The notes below the pieces were generated by a model, which was given only the letters and a program-made list of their open reading frames with translations, made no database searches and was not told the origin of the DNA. From positions 11,891,473-11,955,472 of the forward strand of contig OW203724.1 of the NCBI GenBank assembly GCA_934045075.1: a DNA stretch of 64,000 bases, in the 5' to 3' direction. This DNA is from Yponomeuta sedellus (Eukaryota; Arthropoda; Insecta; Lepidoptera; Yponomeutidae). Position numbers and translations under genes: made by a program. This document shows, piece after piece, positions 43,882-54,971 of this stretch. Each line of letters starts with the position of its first letter. Position 1 is the stretch's first letter.

Positions 43882-44050
43882 GGTATCAACCCTTGTATGT
43901 TCCCACTGCTGGGGCACGGGTCTCTTCCTGCATCGCAGGAAGGTTAGGCCATACTCCACCACGGGGACCAAGTCCGGGTTGGTGGAGGATTGTAAGACAT
44001 TGGCGGATTTTACAGTCAGAAGTTATCAAGCCGCCCATAAGGCGTCTGAG
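43882..44050 (-). repeat. 5'-truncated family A SINE with 12-bp target repeats (A8)
   Basis: TAAATAAGTCCT at 43870-43881 and 44051-44062 flanks the copy exactly. It runs from GGTATCAACCCTTGTATG to GGCGTCTGAG on plus. This fixes the family's 3' end and shows insertion by a LINE-type mechanism. Confidence 0.9.
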
Positions 44051-44351
44051 TAAATAAGTCCTATTATACAGTAATTACGTGGCGCCATAATGAGTTATAA
44101 ATAATTAAGTATATGTCAAACGGATCTAATATGGACGTATGAGCATCGAGAGTCATTAAGAAACACTAATAGCTGTATAATGTCAGTCCAATGGTAGGAG
44201 AGGTCCAATGGTCCCATCTATTTAATATCGGCGGAAATTAAATAGGCTTGTCTCGCGGAGAAGATCGAATCGAGCGAGCGTCGTGTTAAGTTGCGCAAAA
44301 ACAATGGTTATACGGGTTATACCATTTGAATGAGATTGGTTACTAGAGTAG

Positions 44352-44625
44352 GTATCAATCATCATCAACCCATTATGTCCCCACCGAGGGGGACGGGTCT
44401 CTTCCCTGAGGAAGGAATACTCCATCACGGGGGCCAAGTCCGGATTGGTGGAGGCTTGCAAGACTAGTGGCTGGTTTTACTGTCAGAAGTTTTCAAGCCG
44501 CCCCTAAGGCCTCTGACTTGGTTTAACGTAAGGCACTTTAAGCAGTTGGTGCCGGCTGCCATCTATCGACGGCAGCCGGCACCAACTGCTTAAAGTGCCT
44601 TACGAAGCACAGAACCGCTCATACC
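44352..44625 (-). repeat. Family A SINE (A9) with an internal perfect hairpin
   Basis: Plus reads from CAACCCATTATGTCCCCACC. At 44528-44603 GTAAGGCACTTTAAGCAGTT and GGTGCCGGCTGCC are repeated as an exact inverted copy after a 10-base loop (ATCTATCGAC), so part of the SINE exists in both orientations. Confidence 0.85.
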
Positions 44626-44662
44626 AATAATGTCAATGAAACAACCGTTTTAACACGGTTAT

Positions 44663-44735
44663 TTAAAAAAAGAACTGGCAAACTATTTGCCTCTCGCTCA
44701 CTAAGTAGACGGCAATGCTGTATCAGCGAAAGTCA
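44663..44735 (+). mobile_element. Partial J-type MITE
   Basis: AAAGAACTGGCAAACTATTT and CTCTCGCTCACTAAGTAGAC correspond to the left arm of the element at 61070. The right arm is diverged. Confidence 0.45.
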
Positions 44736-45550
44736 ATTTTATTAGTTGTGCAGTCTTTCAGTAATTGCCTAATATTATTGTACCGTACTCATTATTGCAT
44801 TTTAAAGACTCGCCCCTTCAGGGCCCATGGTTCACTATGATATTTCTACGTAATAAACAACATAGACATAATAACTAACTGACTAATGCATAATAAACTA
44901 TGATTTCTAATTTTATGATCTGTTTGAGTCCGTTTTTCGGTATAGATGGGTCTCATTATGTGCTCACCTCGACCATATTGTTTACTCATTCGAGGCATAG
45001 GTTAACATTTGCTATGCGGCTAATACCACTGCCGCTCCATACTCGTACACAATTTATTTGCATAGGAGTTTAATTTACGAACACCATCCCTTATATCGTC
45101 CATTGTGTTACTTAATTTCGGTAACAGCGCATCGGACTAATTATGTATATCTTACCTTGTGAAACAAACTCTCCGACATTTCCGCCCCTGTGCCCTGATG
45201 CAAAGAGGCACAGAGCCAAGCCGCTTGAAGAAGGCATCGGTACAGGCTTTTGTTTCAGCCATTGTTACTTGAGTCGACTGCACACTTAATAAAATAAGTA
45301 AGACTTGTGAAGCTACTTAGTGCACTTTTGAATATAAACACCGGAAAGTTGCTCCGGGCTGAATGCCGCACAATACCTTTGCAGCTGCAAAGTTGAATTT
45401 GCAAAACTAACTTCATAGTAGGCAACTTCTTGTGATTTATATTATCACTGCCTTCCTACCACGGCTTCTCTCGCAGATATTTTTTTAAGACTTAAGACTT
45501 GCGCTCGAAGTTTCATACTAGCTTTCTTGTATACTATCTCTAATGTGCGT
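44736..45550. other. Anonymous stretch
   Basis: No feature recognised. Confidence 0.4.
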
Positions 45551-45553
45551 GTT

Positions 45554-46032
45554 GTTGCGGGGTTTAACAATAACAGGCGCGGACAGGATGAGTGACACGG
45601 GTCACCCATCCAGTACTTTGGATCCAGCACATCCAGCACAGAAGCGCTTTGCAGGGCACGTTAAACCGTTAGTGCCGGCTGCCATGTAATGGCAGTCGTT
45701 AAGCCATTTTCTTCTTCTTTAGGCTATATTAGTCCACTGCTGGACATAGCCCTCCCCTAATGAGCGCCATAGCGCCTTGTCTTCAGCTTGCCGCACCCAG
45801 CATCTGCCGGCAGTTTTTTGCAGATCGTCATAGCACCTGGTCGGAAGGCGTCCCACACCACGTTTGCAGAGCCGTGGTTTCCACTCAAGGACACGTTTAC
45901 TCCAACGGTTGTCGGTTCGGTCGGTCGATAAGCCATGTCAGAGTCCTTATGGGTGGCGTGATAACTTTAGACTAACTTTAGATAACTTTAACTTTAGATA
46001 ACGTCAATGTCTCCACCAACCCGTACTTGACA
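45554..46032 (+). repeat. Family A SINE (A10) split by a LINE tail
   Basis: Family A from AACAGGCGCGGACAGGATGA to GTCGTTAAGCCAT, resuming at 45929 with TAAGCCATGTCAGAGTCCTT and ending CCACCAACCCGTACTTGAC. A short ACTTTAGATAA tandem run (45968-46002) replaces part of the body. Confidence 0.8.
45708..45928 (-). pseudogene. LINE C-terminal fragment inserted in SINE A10
   Basis: The minus strand reads RVLEWKPRLCKRGVGRLPTR, CYDDLQKTAGRCWVRQAEDK, ALWRSLGEGYVQQW then TNIA and a stop, followed by an AAGAAGAAGAAA tail. This is the C-terminal end of an RTE-like LINE pol: the conserved W-x-RP, GRPxxRWxDDL, WRxLGEAYVQQW pattern. Only the last 65 or so codons are present, a typical 5' truncation. Target repeats TAAGCCAT at 45700-45707 and 45929-45936 prove insertion into the SINE. 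The fragment is inert but nearly undamaged in frame, so probably fairly young. Confidence 0.8.
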
Positions 46033-46374
46033 ATAGTTTTCAATATACATTACGTATGTACGATAAAATTCTGTTAATATCTTAATATGATTTATTAACC
46101 TAATAACGTCCATAGAACAAAATCATTTTAACACATCATAGTTATAACTCAGTCATTCTGTATGTTTTCTTTCAATTATTTTTCCATTGTCTACGCATAT
46201 TTTTATTTCAAATATTCAAACCCTACAATTTTAATTATCCATAAGTGAGTCGGCGAGTTTTCGTATGCAAATTATTAACGCTGGATGCGTGAACTCCGGA
46301 GCAATGTTTCTATCGGTAACTTTAATCTCTGAAAATGCTCCTGTCTGTATTTCTTTTGAGCCGAGAAGTATCTA
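46033..46374. other. Anonymous AT-rich stretch
   Basis: No feature recognised. Confidence 0.4.
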
Positions 46375-46612
46375 TAGAGCTGTGGTAGGGTTGGCTTCTC
46401 ATTCGGGAGGTCGTAGGTTCGAATCCCGGCACGAAGCAATGACTTAATATTCTAAGCTACATACATTTATAAAGACTAACTACGAAGAAAAACATCGTCA
46501 GAACACCCGTGTGTATGAGGTGTTCATATACCTCGGCGCTTGTATCGCCTTTCTCTCTCTGAGAGAAGGCCTGTGCCCTACAGTGGGACGTACATATGCT
46601 GCTATCTACTCG
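46375..46612 (+). repeat. Family D SINE (D4)
   Basis: CATTCGGGAGGTCGTAGGTT with GTTCGAATCCCGGC, then ATGACTTAATATTCTAAGCT, GTGTATGAGGTGTTCATATA, CTCTCTCTGAGAGAAGGCCT and CCCTACAGTGGGACGTACA. The clearest D copy in its 3' part. Confidence 0.8.
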
Positions 46613-46936
46613 CTATCGTATTCATAGCGCTACAAAGAGCGTGTTTGGATTTGTGTGAGCGTTCGTCTTATGCCCGAGGACATCAGCAGCGATCGTGACA
46701 TGAAAACGTTTCATGTTCGATTCTAACGATTTTGTCTACAAAAGCGATACAAATAAAGAGATGGTTTTTATTAAAAGAAACAAATGCCTCTAGTGTTGCG
46801 GCTTTCTTATAAAACTTAATGAATTCTTTATTTCAATACAATGATTTGTTCTTACGTGGATCTCAGCAGATTGGCAGGGTATGAATGCTGCCATATAACT
46901 TGACCAAAATAGTTTGTGTTGAACAAATAATTAATT

Positions 46937-47045
46937 ATATATTGAACGAGTCTAATCGCGATTATTTATTAGGTATTTGTTAGGTTAATTCCCGACGTTT
47001 TACGTGTTACCTAACAAATAATCGCGATTAGGCACGTTTAATATA
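46937..47045. mobile_element. Foldback element O1
   Basis: TATATATTGAACGAGTCTAA with TCGCGATTATTTATTAGGTA pairs with ACCTAACAAATAATCGCGAT and TAGGCACGTTTAATATATAA. The loop contains CCCGACGTTTTACGTG. Same arms as O2 at 50832. Confidence 0.7.
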
Positions 47046-47189
47046 TAACTATGTATGAGTATCGCGAATCATTATGAAATACCACATAATTAATTGTAAA
47101 TTTGACGTAACTAAAGCCTGTTTATTTTTTAAGTTGGTTCACATTTGTGTCTAATCCATAAATTCTCTTACATTATTTTCGGGTATATA

Positions 47190-48160
47190 ATTTTTACTAG
47201 CTGTGGTCCGCGGTGTTACCCGCGGTGTTACATCGATTTTCCCACGGGAATAAGTAAAACGTAGCCTATGTGTTAATCCAGGGTGTCAGCTAACTCCATC
47301 CCAAAGGAGACGGGGATTTCTGGGCCCGATTGTAAATAGTTGAGATATGGTTTAAAAAAAGCGTTGTATTTTTCTATTTTAAAATATAAAAAATGAGCTC
47401 AATTCACAATCTGGAAGACGAGAAATCTTAAAAATAATTTTATGTCCCTAATAAAATAGGATACCGATTAATTTAATCGATTAGTCTGCATGTATTAAAT
47501 AAAAAAACACCTGCATCAGATGATTGATTCAATCAAATTAAATAAATACATTATAATATACTTAATGTCAACAGTTTAAAAAAATACAAATATTGACTTG
47601 ATGAAAATAAATCTTTAAATTGATTCTACTTTACGGATCGATTACCCGTGTTTGGCAAAACTGTATTTTTAATCTGTGTCTGTGCCAAGAAAAACATCCT
47701 TGGTCTGTGCTAACAGTAACAGGCGTGACAGCTCCCTGACTCAATCTATGATCACTCGTCTTCTCCCATAATCATAGAGCGTCTTCTCGTATTGCGTTTT
47801 GAGAGTGTTTCCTGTTGTTTTTGTTATTACAATTCTCCGACCAGTGCTTTCTTTCTACAGACTTACGATCTTCCTTAACTTGTCAGCTTGTTGCATAGCC
47901 TCACTTTTACTAAATCTCTTATAACTCTGCTCTCAGATTGCCAAAATCCGCAGAATTTTCCGAGATGGTTTCTAATATATAAGCTCTAAATTGACATCTC
48001 TTTCACCTTTTTACACCCAGGCCCAAGAATTTATGAATGTATAATTAAAGGAGATGTATCCGTCTCCTTTAATTAGAATCGCTCCAGCCGTTTAGACATA
48101 AAGAAATAACAAACATACATACTCACAAACTTTCGCCTTCATTATATTAGTGTGATAATA
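47190..48160 (+). repeat. Interspersed repeat of the ACTAGCTGTGG type
   Basis: Head ACTAGCTGTGGTCCGCGGTG with TTTTCCCACGGGAATAAGTA, AGCCTATGTGTTAATCCAGG. The 3' part has CGCTCCAGCCGTTTAGACAT and CGCCTTCATTATATTAGTGT. Both strings are common in moth intergenic DNA. No ORF. Confidence 0.55.
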
Positions 48161-48910
48161 GTAGTTTTTCCTCGATTATAGTATTTTACTCAAACATGCT
48201 TGGAAACTTGAGCACTATTTCGACCTTCTTCGAGATAAATCGAAATTGCTGAACCGGCCAAAACCATGCAAAGTGGCCCGCAAAAGTTATACGAAAAACT
48301 CTATCTGTCGTGTTTTTGCGGTTAAATAAATTACACAGTAATTTCATATCAGTCGTGTAATAAAAGTGACTTGCAAACAGAAATCTATTAATTAAAAAAA
48401 AAATTCAATGGGAAACATTATTGTTGTTTGTCATTGATTTCGAAAAGTAACCGTTTTTTTTTCAAATAAAAGTTCTGCCTATTAACTAACTACAATCGCT
48501 CCAGCCGTTTAGACATAAAGAAATAATAAACATACATACTCACAAACTTTCGCCTTCATTATATTAGTGTGATAATAGTAGTTTTTCCTCGATTATAGTA
48601 TTTTACTCAAACATGCTTGGAAACTTGAGCACTATTTCGACCTTCTTCGAGATAAATCGAAATTGCTGAACCGGCCAAAACCATGCAAAGTGGCCCGCAA
48701 AAGTTATACGAAAAACTCTATCTGTCGTGTTTATGCGGTTAAATAAATTACACAGTAATTTCATATCAGTCGTGTAATAAAAGTGACTTGCAAACAGAAA
48801 TCTATTAATTAAAAAAAAAAATTCAATGGGAAACATTATTGTTGTTTGTCATTGATTTCGAAAAGTAACCGTTTTTTTTTTCAAATAAAAGTTCTGCCTA
48901 GGAACTAACT
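48077..48910. repeat. Two-copy tandem duplication, 417 bp
   Basis: AATCGCTCCAGCCGTTTAGA starts at 48077 and again at 48494. Copies match almost base for base, differing at a few points (GTTTTTGCGG against GTTTATGCGG; poly-A length). It includes the 3' end of the preceding repeat and unique DNA. Confidence 0.95.
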
Positions 48911-49030
48911 ACTTACTTAGTTTTAATTTCCGTGCGTAGTGTGAAAAAAGTACCCTACGTTTGCCCACATTGATGGACTTAGGTATGTGAGCTGCGGCTT
49001 TACTTCAGCCAACATTTGTCCGATTTTCCA
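48911..49030. other. Short anonymous stretch
   Basis: Nothing recognised. Confidence 0.4.
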
Positions 49031-49033
49031 CCA

Positions 49034-49141
49034 ATGCCTCTTTTGCTGGCCGCTGCTATAATTCTAATTATAGCAACGGCCAGCAAAAGAGGCGAAAACT
49101 TCCAACTGTAGTACATTAGTACTACATTTGAAGTTTTCGCT
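49034..49141. repeat. Two adjacent strong hairpins
   Basis: GCCTCTTTTGCTGGCCG with TGCTATAATT pairs with AATTATAGCA and CGGCCAGCAAAAGAGGC around a 3-base loop. Right after it GCGAAAACTTCCAACTGTAG pairs with CTACATTTGAAGTTTTCGC (one gap). Confidence 0.75.
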
Positions 49142-50830
49142 ACTCATCTTCTTATAAACAAGACTGGTAAAGTATAATTTGTACTTATTTATGCCTAGCA
49201 TTATTTAACGGTTTTTAAGTGACAGTAAGGTGGAAGCCTACCCACAATTTGTAACATTACCTACTGGGTGTAACGCGTGTGTTATTTAATAAAATAAAAT
49301 CACCTTTCCCTGTTGTTATAGTCTGTTCTTTTTTTGTGAAGTCACAAACAGCTTTTTCTGATTCAGTCAGCCAATTATTAAAATTACCCTTTACTCTTTT
49401 GATGATGGAAAATCCGTGAACCCCCGGTCGGATTAAATGAACATGGACGATACTGCAGTGCGTGGCGAGAGCTTAAACCCGCCGGCTGGTGCAAGGTACA
49501 ATCCCGGTTAAGCTCAGTTTGACAATTATTTGCTCGCTATGGGCGCCAAAGCGAAATTATTTATGTAAAACTCAACATCCATCGATATATCATGATAAGC
49601 CTTTTCCACCGCACGATGTCTATAAGTATTTAATATGTTTCTCTTATTTTCTGAAAACCGTATTAAATCACGCCCGATATAAAAGGAAATGACGAGGATT
49701 TAAATATGGCACGGCCACTTTCTTCAACAATTTTAATCTTCCTTTAGCACGCCACTCGCTATGTTGAAATTCTTATTTCGCGCCTTAACGGCGTTAAGAT
49801 GAAGATATAACTCAGTCAGATCTTCACAAGATAATCAAAGAATCGTAAACAGGAGAAATGAAACCGCGCTAACTTCGCCTTAGCGCGGGTATATTAACTA
49901 CTTAAGTATCTGCTTACCTAAAGTTCACATGTACAGTACATAAATTTTTACATACATGCAATTTAAGGACGAGTTTGCAACAACAATAAAAAGGTTGACC
50001 TGGTATCGACGGTACAAATGGTTTTCAATTTCACATCGACGTTTTAACTTGGACCATTATAATAGACCCTTCATTGTTCCAAGCCAAAAACATCGATGAG
50101 AGTTTAGATCCCAAAAACAGACAAGGGTATTTTCATGGATCGCAAAAATGTAATAAGATTATATAATATTTAAGGCTGTTCTTAAGTGGATCATGCTGTC
50201 TCGCTTGCACAATTTAATCTTGGTAATAAAGTGAGGTTATGTGTAAACAAGAGGACAGAACAAAAATAGGTCACGCTATTTTCTGAGGTCAAATAGTAGA
50301 TGTTAAACATATATATACCTAACCACAGAGTAAGAAATAACTGAGAACCAAAAAGGAGAAAAACCGCAGAGAAATAAAACGCAGATGAGAAAAACTCCCA
50401 GTTTTGAAGCGTACCTATTGCTCCTACTTGTTTCGGCAGACTGTGAAATAAATTACTTCTGCACGCATCTCTAGAACTGTGAGACCGTCATATAAATGGG
50501 ATTCGTTACATCGGCGGATCACGGAGTCAATCAGCTCGGCTAGCCGCGTGTGTAGCGGCAAATCGAAAATCTTCCGATGTCAAAAGAATGAAATAAGATT
50601 GTTCGGGAGATGATACCAACGCCGCGCCCGCCGCCCGTAAAACTGAGACTAAGCCAGTATCACATTTTATAAACTACCGTCGTATAATTTTACGTTGTGC
50701 ACGTAGAGGCATACCTACGAGTGATGGACTTTGTGGCAAAAAATTATATTATCTTGTTTCGGTAACGGTGCAAATTTCTTTAAACCATTGTTGATAGTAT
50801 TTCTTAATGATTTGCGAACTCATAAATTGT
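49142..50830. other. Anonymous AT-rich stretch
   Basis: Small palindromes CTTAACGGCGTTAAG (near 49785) and CCGCGCTAAC...TTAGCGCGG (near 49865). No gene or repeat family recognised. Confidence 0.4.
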
Positions 50831-50831
50831 T

Positions 50832-51080
50832 AAATATTAAACGGGTCTAGTCGCGATTATTACTCAGTTACTAGTGACTTTTGTGTGTCGGCCCGCTGAG
50901 AAAAAGTAAAAGTGACTACCTAAAATAATTGACTGTACTCGCCACCATAGCACACTACAGTCTACCCTAGTGGTTATATACTCTTTGGTCTACCCTTGAC
51001 CACGGCAACTTCAACGAAACGTCGGGGATTAGGGTAATTACGTTTTACAAATAAATAATCTCGATTAGACCATTAAACGG
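50832..51080. mobile_element. Foldback element O2
   Basis: Left arm TTAAATATTAAACGGGTCTA with GTCGCGATTATTA; right arm AATAATCTCGATTAGACC with ATTAAACGGGTAG. The interior has TTGACCACGGCAACTTCAAC and GAAACGTCGGGGATTAGG, close to the N family core. Confidence 0.7.
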
Positions 51081-51285
51081 GTAGTCATATTGAACGAAGC
51101 GATATGTACTGTTCACACCCCGTAGTGTCAAAGTGTCATGCAAGGGAGGGGAGTTTTCAATTGAGTACACAGCCGTTATCTGTAACGGTCTATAATGCAC
51201 TAATTAAAAATATGCATAGAGTTTGGAATGGTTTAGGTTACATTATTAAGGTCGCGCGTGTAAGCGCTGTCAGCGGAAAATATAA

Positions 51286-51337
51286 CAATGTGTGAGTGGC
51301 TCACACACATGTATGTGTGTGACCCACTCACACATTG
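51286..51337. repeat. 52-bp near-perfect palindrome
   Basis: CAATGTGTGAGTGG, CTCACACACAT, then the complement ATGTGTGTGAC and CCACTCACACATTG, with a 2-base centre. Confidence 0.9.
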
Positions 51338-51595
51338 AGTGTGTAGTAACCATTTTTAATATTTGGTTCATTGTGTCATGAATTGGTCATGAATCATTAA
51401 ATCAGCGCTTCAAAGAGCTTGACTCAATCATATTGAGTTTTTTTTATGTAAAGAGAGAGATTATTAATATTAATAAAGTTCTTTATTGACCAGCATGACT
51501 TCTCAAGGCGAAATTAATGCTAACAGCATTATTGTCCAGTTAACTTTGATGTGGTGCAGATTTTTATAGATGTGTTAGTGATTGTAAGTGATCAT

Positions 51596-51782
51596 GCTTC
51601 GTTGGTCTAGCCGTTAAGGCGCTTATGTACCAAGACAGAGGTCGTGGGTTCGATTCCCACTGGGGGCCGTCGTATATTTCTGGGTCTGGGTGTATTTTCA
51701 TGTTTGTGACGTCCTTGCCTGGTTACTATAGTACACGGTATCTTAGTTTGGAACCAGGGCAAGTGATTGTGTTGTGTGGAAG
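51596..51782 (+). repeat. Full-length family E SINE (E3)
   Basis: A box region GTTGGTCTAGCCGTTAAGGC, B box GGTTCGATTCCCACTGG, then TGTTTGTGACGTCCTTGCCT, GGTATCTTAGTTTGGAACCA. Confidence 0.85.
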
Positions 51783-52882
51783 TCATTTATTATTATTATC
51801 ATACTAATAATAATCGAAACAGTTTGAATCGTTATAAAAATTGAAATTTATTTATTAAAAAAGAAGTATAACAATTTACTTATCCTATTTTAGCATTGTT
51901 GATGTAAATGTAATTATATTTAACTGATGATAAGATTAGAACGATGTTGTCTGTACTAGTTAAAAACTGTATGACAGACAACAACGCCTTCTTTCTGGAA
52001 AATTTAAATTATTTTATTACATTGCTGTTTGAGTATTAACTTATAGATGCTAGTTACACGCTTAAAACAAATTACATTGTTTGACTGATACGGTGTGTGT
52101 GTGTGTGTGAGGGTGTATGTGTGTGTGTGTCTGTGTGTATGTATGAGGGTGTATGTGTGTGTTATAGGAAACGAGTACGACAGTTGATGGAATGTATTAG
52201 TTATTTTATATAATTATAATTATGTTTTTAGTTTATTTGTATATCTTATTAATTGTTTTGTTTTGTATGAATTTGTTTATTTAGGTTTAGATTATAGAGA
52301 TTCTGTTTCATCATATGATAAGTCTTGAAGCCACTTTGCTACTACAGTTTTACATTTCGAACCAGTTCATGGGTATATGTTATTTAGTCTGTTAGTTTTA
52401 TTATATAAGTGCGAGCCAATTATTCGATAGTGTCGAGCGGCCGAGGCTGTCCTGTGTGGTGGAACCCTACAGACCAAGTCAGCTCTTCTTTTTCTAGTAA
52501 TTAAGAGTGGGTCATATTGTAGTATCCGGTGCCTACGAAGAACGGCTTGAAGAATAAATAGTTGTCGTACGGTAAGCACTTTAAATAAATTAAATAAGAA
52601 GCAACGTTAAAAGTAGTTACTCCAAACACATTCAAAATGTAAACCCTTGGGGTTCTTAGTGGAGTGCCTGAGTAAGGCGATTCTTTCAGATGCCATCAGG
52701 AACGTAGGTCCTGAATAAGCGTTTTTGCTTTTTCGTTGCGACGCACCGTTTCCGATTTAATTAATACCAAAGTGGTAGCTGCTTTGTGCTGCATTCCTGG
52801 TTCAAAACTGTTATCATAATCATAAATAAAAGCGTTGCACCGGTTTGGGTGCAAAGAATCGTGGCGTTGAAATTATATATAA
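51783..52882. other. Anonymous stretch with GT microsatellite
   Basis: (GT)n with GTATGTATGAGG interruptions at 52093-52163. No gene or other repeat recognised. Confidence 0.6.
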
Positions 52883-53109
52883 ATATAAATAAATAAATAT
52901 TTATGGACATATTACACAGATCTCGTTAGCCCTATACTAAGTACAAATTAATGACTTGTGTTATAGGTGCTAACTCGACGATAGATTTAATACAACAAAT
53001 ACATAGATAACATCCAAGACCCGAGACAAACTAGAAAAGTTCGTTTCCTAGTTTAACCCGAGACCTTCCGTTTTATAGTCAGCGTGCTAAACCGCTGCGC
53101 CACCGATAT
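52883..53109 (-). repeat. Family B SINE (B4) with deleted B box
   Basis: Plus reads AAATATTTATGGACATATTA, GTTAGCCCTATACTAAGTAC, GAAAAGTTCGTTTCCTAGTT, then directly AACCCGAGACCTTCCG and CGCTGCGCCACCGA. The GGGGATCGAA segment is missing. Confidence 0.85.
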
Positions 53110-53136
53110 AAAAAAATATTAAACATCTCAATTGTC

Positions 53137-53410
53137 ACTTGCGCGGTAGCGCCATCGGTAGAAGTCTTGTCGCACGTTCAGGGGGCTCTGGGTTTAAATA
53201 ATTGCACCAATCACTAAAGTACCAATCACTTTGTTTTCTAGATCCTTGCTCTTGAGAATCAATCACTAAATGAGCAATCACTTTGCATGAGGTGGTCACA
53301 TACCGCAGCGCTTGAAATCGCCAATCCGCGGTGGGCACGCGTGGTGATTAAATTTTAATATAGTCTCTCTCTGAGAAAAGCCTGTACTTTACAATGTGAC
53401 AGGCTTTTCC
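53137..53410 (+). repeat. Diverged family D SINE (D5)
   Basis: Head GTAGCGCCATCGGTAGAAGT, weak B box TCTGGGTTTAAATA, then GCAGCGCTTGAAATCGCCAA, GTGGGCACGCGTGGTGATTA, CTCTCTCTGAGAAAAGCCTG. A short inverted copy of AAAAGCCTG follows at 53402. Confidence 0.6.
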
Positions 53411-53818
53411 CAGATTATAGGCTGCATTAGATATTGTTATCAGATTCGAGAAGAAGTAAAAGGTAAAAATGTAAAGTACTTTTTGGTATTTTTTGACTGA
53501 CCATTCGTATTCGATAATGATATTTTTCTATATTACTTGGTTTGAATCAGGCTTTGCAGCAAATGAGCGAAATTTGTGAAATTCGTGACACTACTAGATT
53601 TAATTAAAATTGAACTTTATCGCAATATTAACAACAGGGCTTGTGTAATATAATAAGACTAGGGTCCGGTCGCAAGAGTTAGTGAAGACAATCAATAAAG
53701 TTAAGCCATCTAAGAAAGCCTGTAGGCGATAAGGACAAGTCTGCTATGTTCTGCTGTGCCATTTGTGTACCAAACGAAATTTAATAATAGCGAAAACAAA
53801 ACAAAGGCTAGAACCATT
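53411..53818. other. Anonymous AT-rich stretch
   Basis: No feature recognised. Confidence 0.4.
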
Positions 53819-53870
53819 ATGATTTGACCATCGTAGTATAAAATAACTTATACTACAATGGTCAAATCAT
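53819..53870. repeat. Hairpin at the border of a SINE
   Basis: ATGATTTGACCATCGTAGTA and complement TACTACAATGGTCAAATCAT, 12-base AT-rich centre. It abuts the 3' end of the family C copy. Confidence 0.85.
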
Positions 53871-53871
53871 T

Positions 53872-54074
53872 AACATAACATTTACATACAGACACATACA
53901 TTGCTTCTGGCCCCACATTAGGATACCCTGTGTCGTGGGAACCAGAAACAACGACATCACAAACATGTAAACATCCAAGACCAGGGGTTTATTTTTTGTC
54001 CCCAGCCGGGGTTCGAACCCGGAACCTCTTGCATGGTAGGCAGATATACTACCGCTACGACACAGAGGTCGACT
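53872..54074 (-). repeat. Full-length family C SINE (C2)
   Basis: On minus: GACCTCTGTGTCGTAGCGGT, GGTTCCGGGTTCGAACCCCG, CCAGACC-type joint CCCCTGGTCTTGG, GTTTCTGGTTCCCACGACAC, ATGTGGGGCCAGAAGCAATG, TGTAAATGTTATG. Reference copy for the family. Confidence 0.9.
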
Positions 54075-54680
54075 ATAAATTAGAACATACAAGAAGATGT
54101 TGCTAAAGAATCATAGCACTTTTCAAAGCTTACCAAAAATCAGTTAACGACCATTTGCGCTCTTTAATCAATCGTGAACGTATAATTAATGGCCAATGTA
54201 CTTTAATTAATTTATTTTAATATAAATTTATTAATTTAATGTAATTTAAATTACAAACGCATCGAAAATATAGCGATAACGTATTGCTTCACTGAGGTAT
54301 CATTTTTATATGGTGTAGTTCGCAATCTGATGGTGTTGAATGGATGTTGATTACTTTTACCAATTTGTAAGCTTTAGTCTTTTTCGAAAGAGAGATATAG
54401 TAAAAAATGTTTTAATGGACACAATATGGGCGGTGAAGGTATTACAAATGTGTTCCAGTTTTACCGGCTTTCCTCAAAGATATGAATATGTTGGTGCACA
54501 TTTTCTGTTTGGTAATAGTGAATAAATTTTTAAACGTTTGACGAATATTAGTCACGAGGATGGTACAATACGGCAAAATTGTTTAAAGAAATTTGAGTAA
54601 AAGACTCGATAACAATATTCTTAGTGCACTAGGAACAACATTCTCGTAGAATATTTAAATATTTACAAAGATACAGTACA
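54075..54680. other. Anonymous AT-rich stretch
   Basis: The open frame at 54340-54525 has no recognisable domain. Confidence 0.4.
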
Positions 54681-54971
54681 ATGGGGAGAAAAACTGCTTT
54701 TTTATCCCGGCAGAGGGCGAATGATCGACTAGGCCCAAATAAACTGTCAAAGCTGTCAAACGCCATACATTTTTTGTTTACTTATTGGTTTTCTCGTATA
54801 GTTAACAAAATAACGAACTGTGCTGCACGTGGTTGTAAGAATAAAGGGATTCATATGTTTCCCAAGGATTCTAAAAGAAGAAAGTTGTGGGAAAAGGCCA
54901 TGAGAAGAAAAAATTGGACAGTCTCTCAAAACAGCTTTTTTACCAACAACAGAAGCTTTCTGTTTTCTTAA
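54681..54971 (+). pseudogene. THAP-domain fragment
   Basis: The frame reads, from about residue 47, CAARGCKNKGIHMFPKDSKR then RKLWEKAMRRKNWTVSQNS. This matches the first two-thirds of a THAP zinc finger: a CX4C pair, the FPKD motif, the conserved Trp of RxxWxxAxRR, and NW before the expected CSxHF. It then breaks: instead of the Cys-x-x-His half, the sequence turns into the complement of a SAP-like segment (next entry). The N-terminal 46 residues of the open frame look unrelated to THAP. Without the last zinc ligands it could not fold as a THAP finger. The origin may be a host THAP gene or a transposon; the THAP remnant at 25.7 kb is a different sequence. Confidence 0.65.

Noticed and set aside
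52093..52163. GT-rich run as a regulatory element
   Set aside because: Simple microsatellite with interruptions; nothing else supports function.
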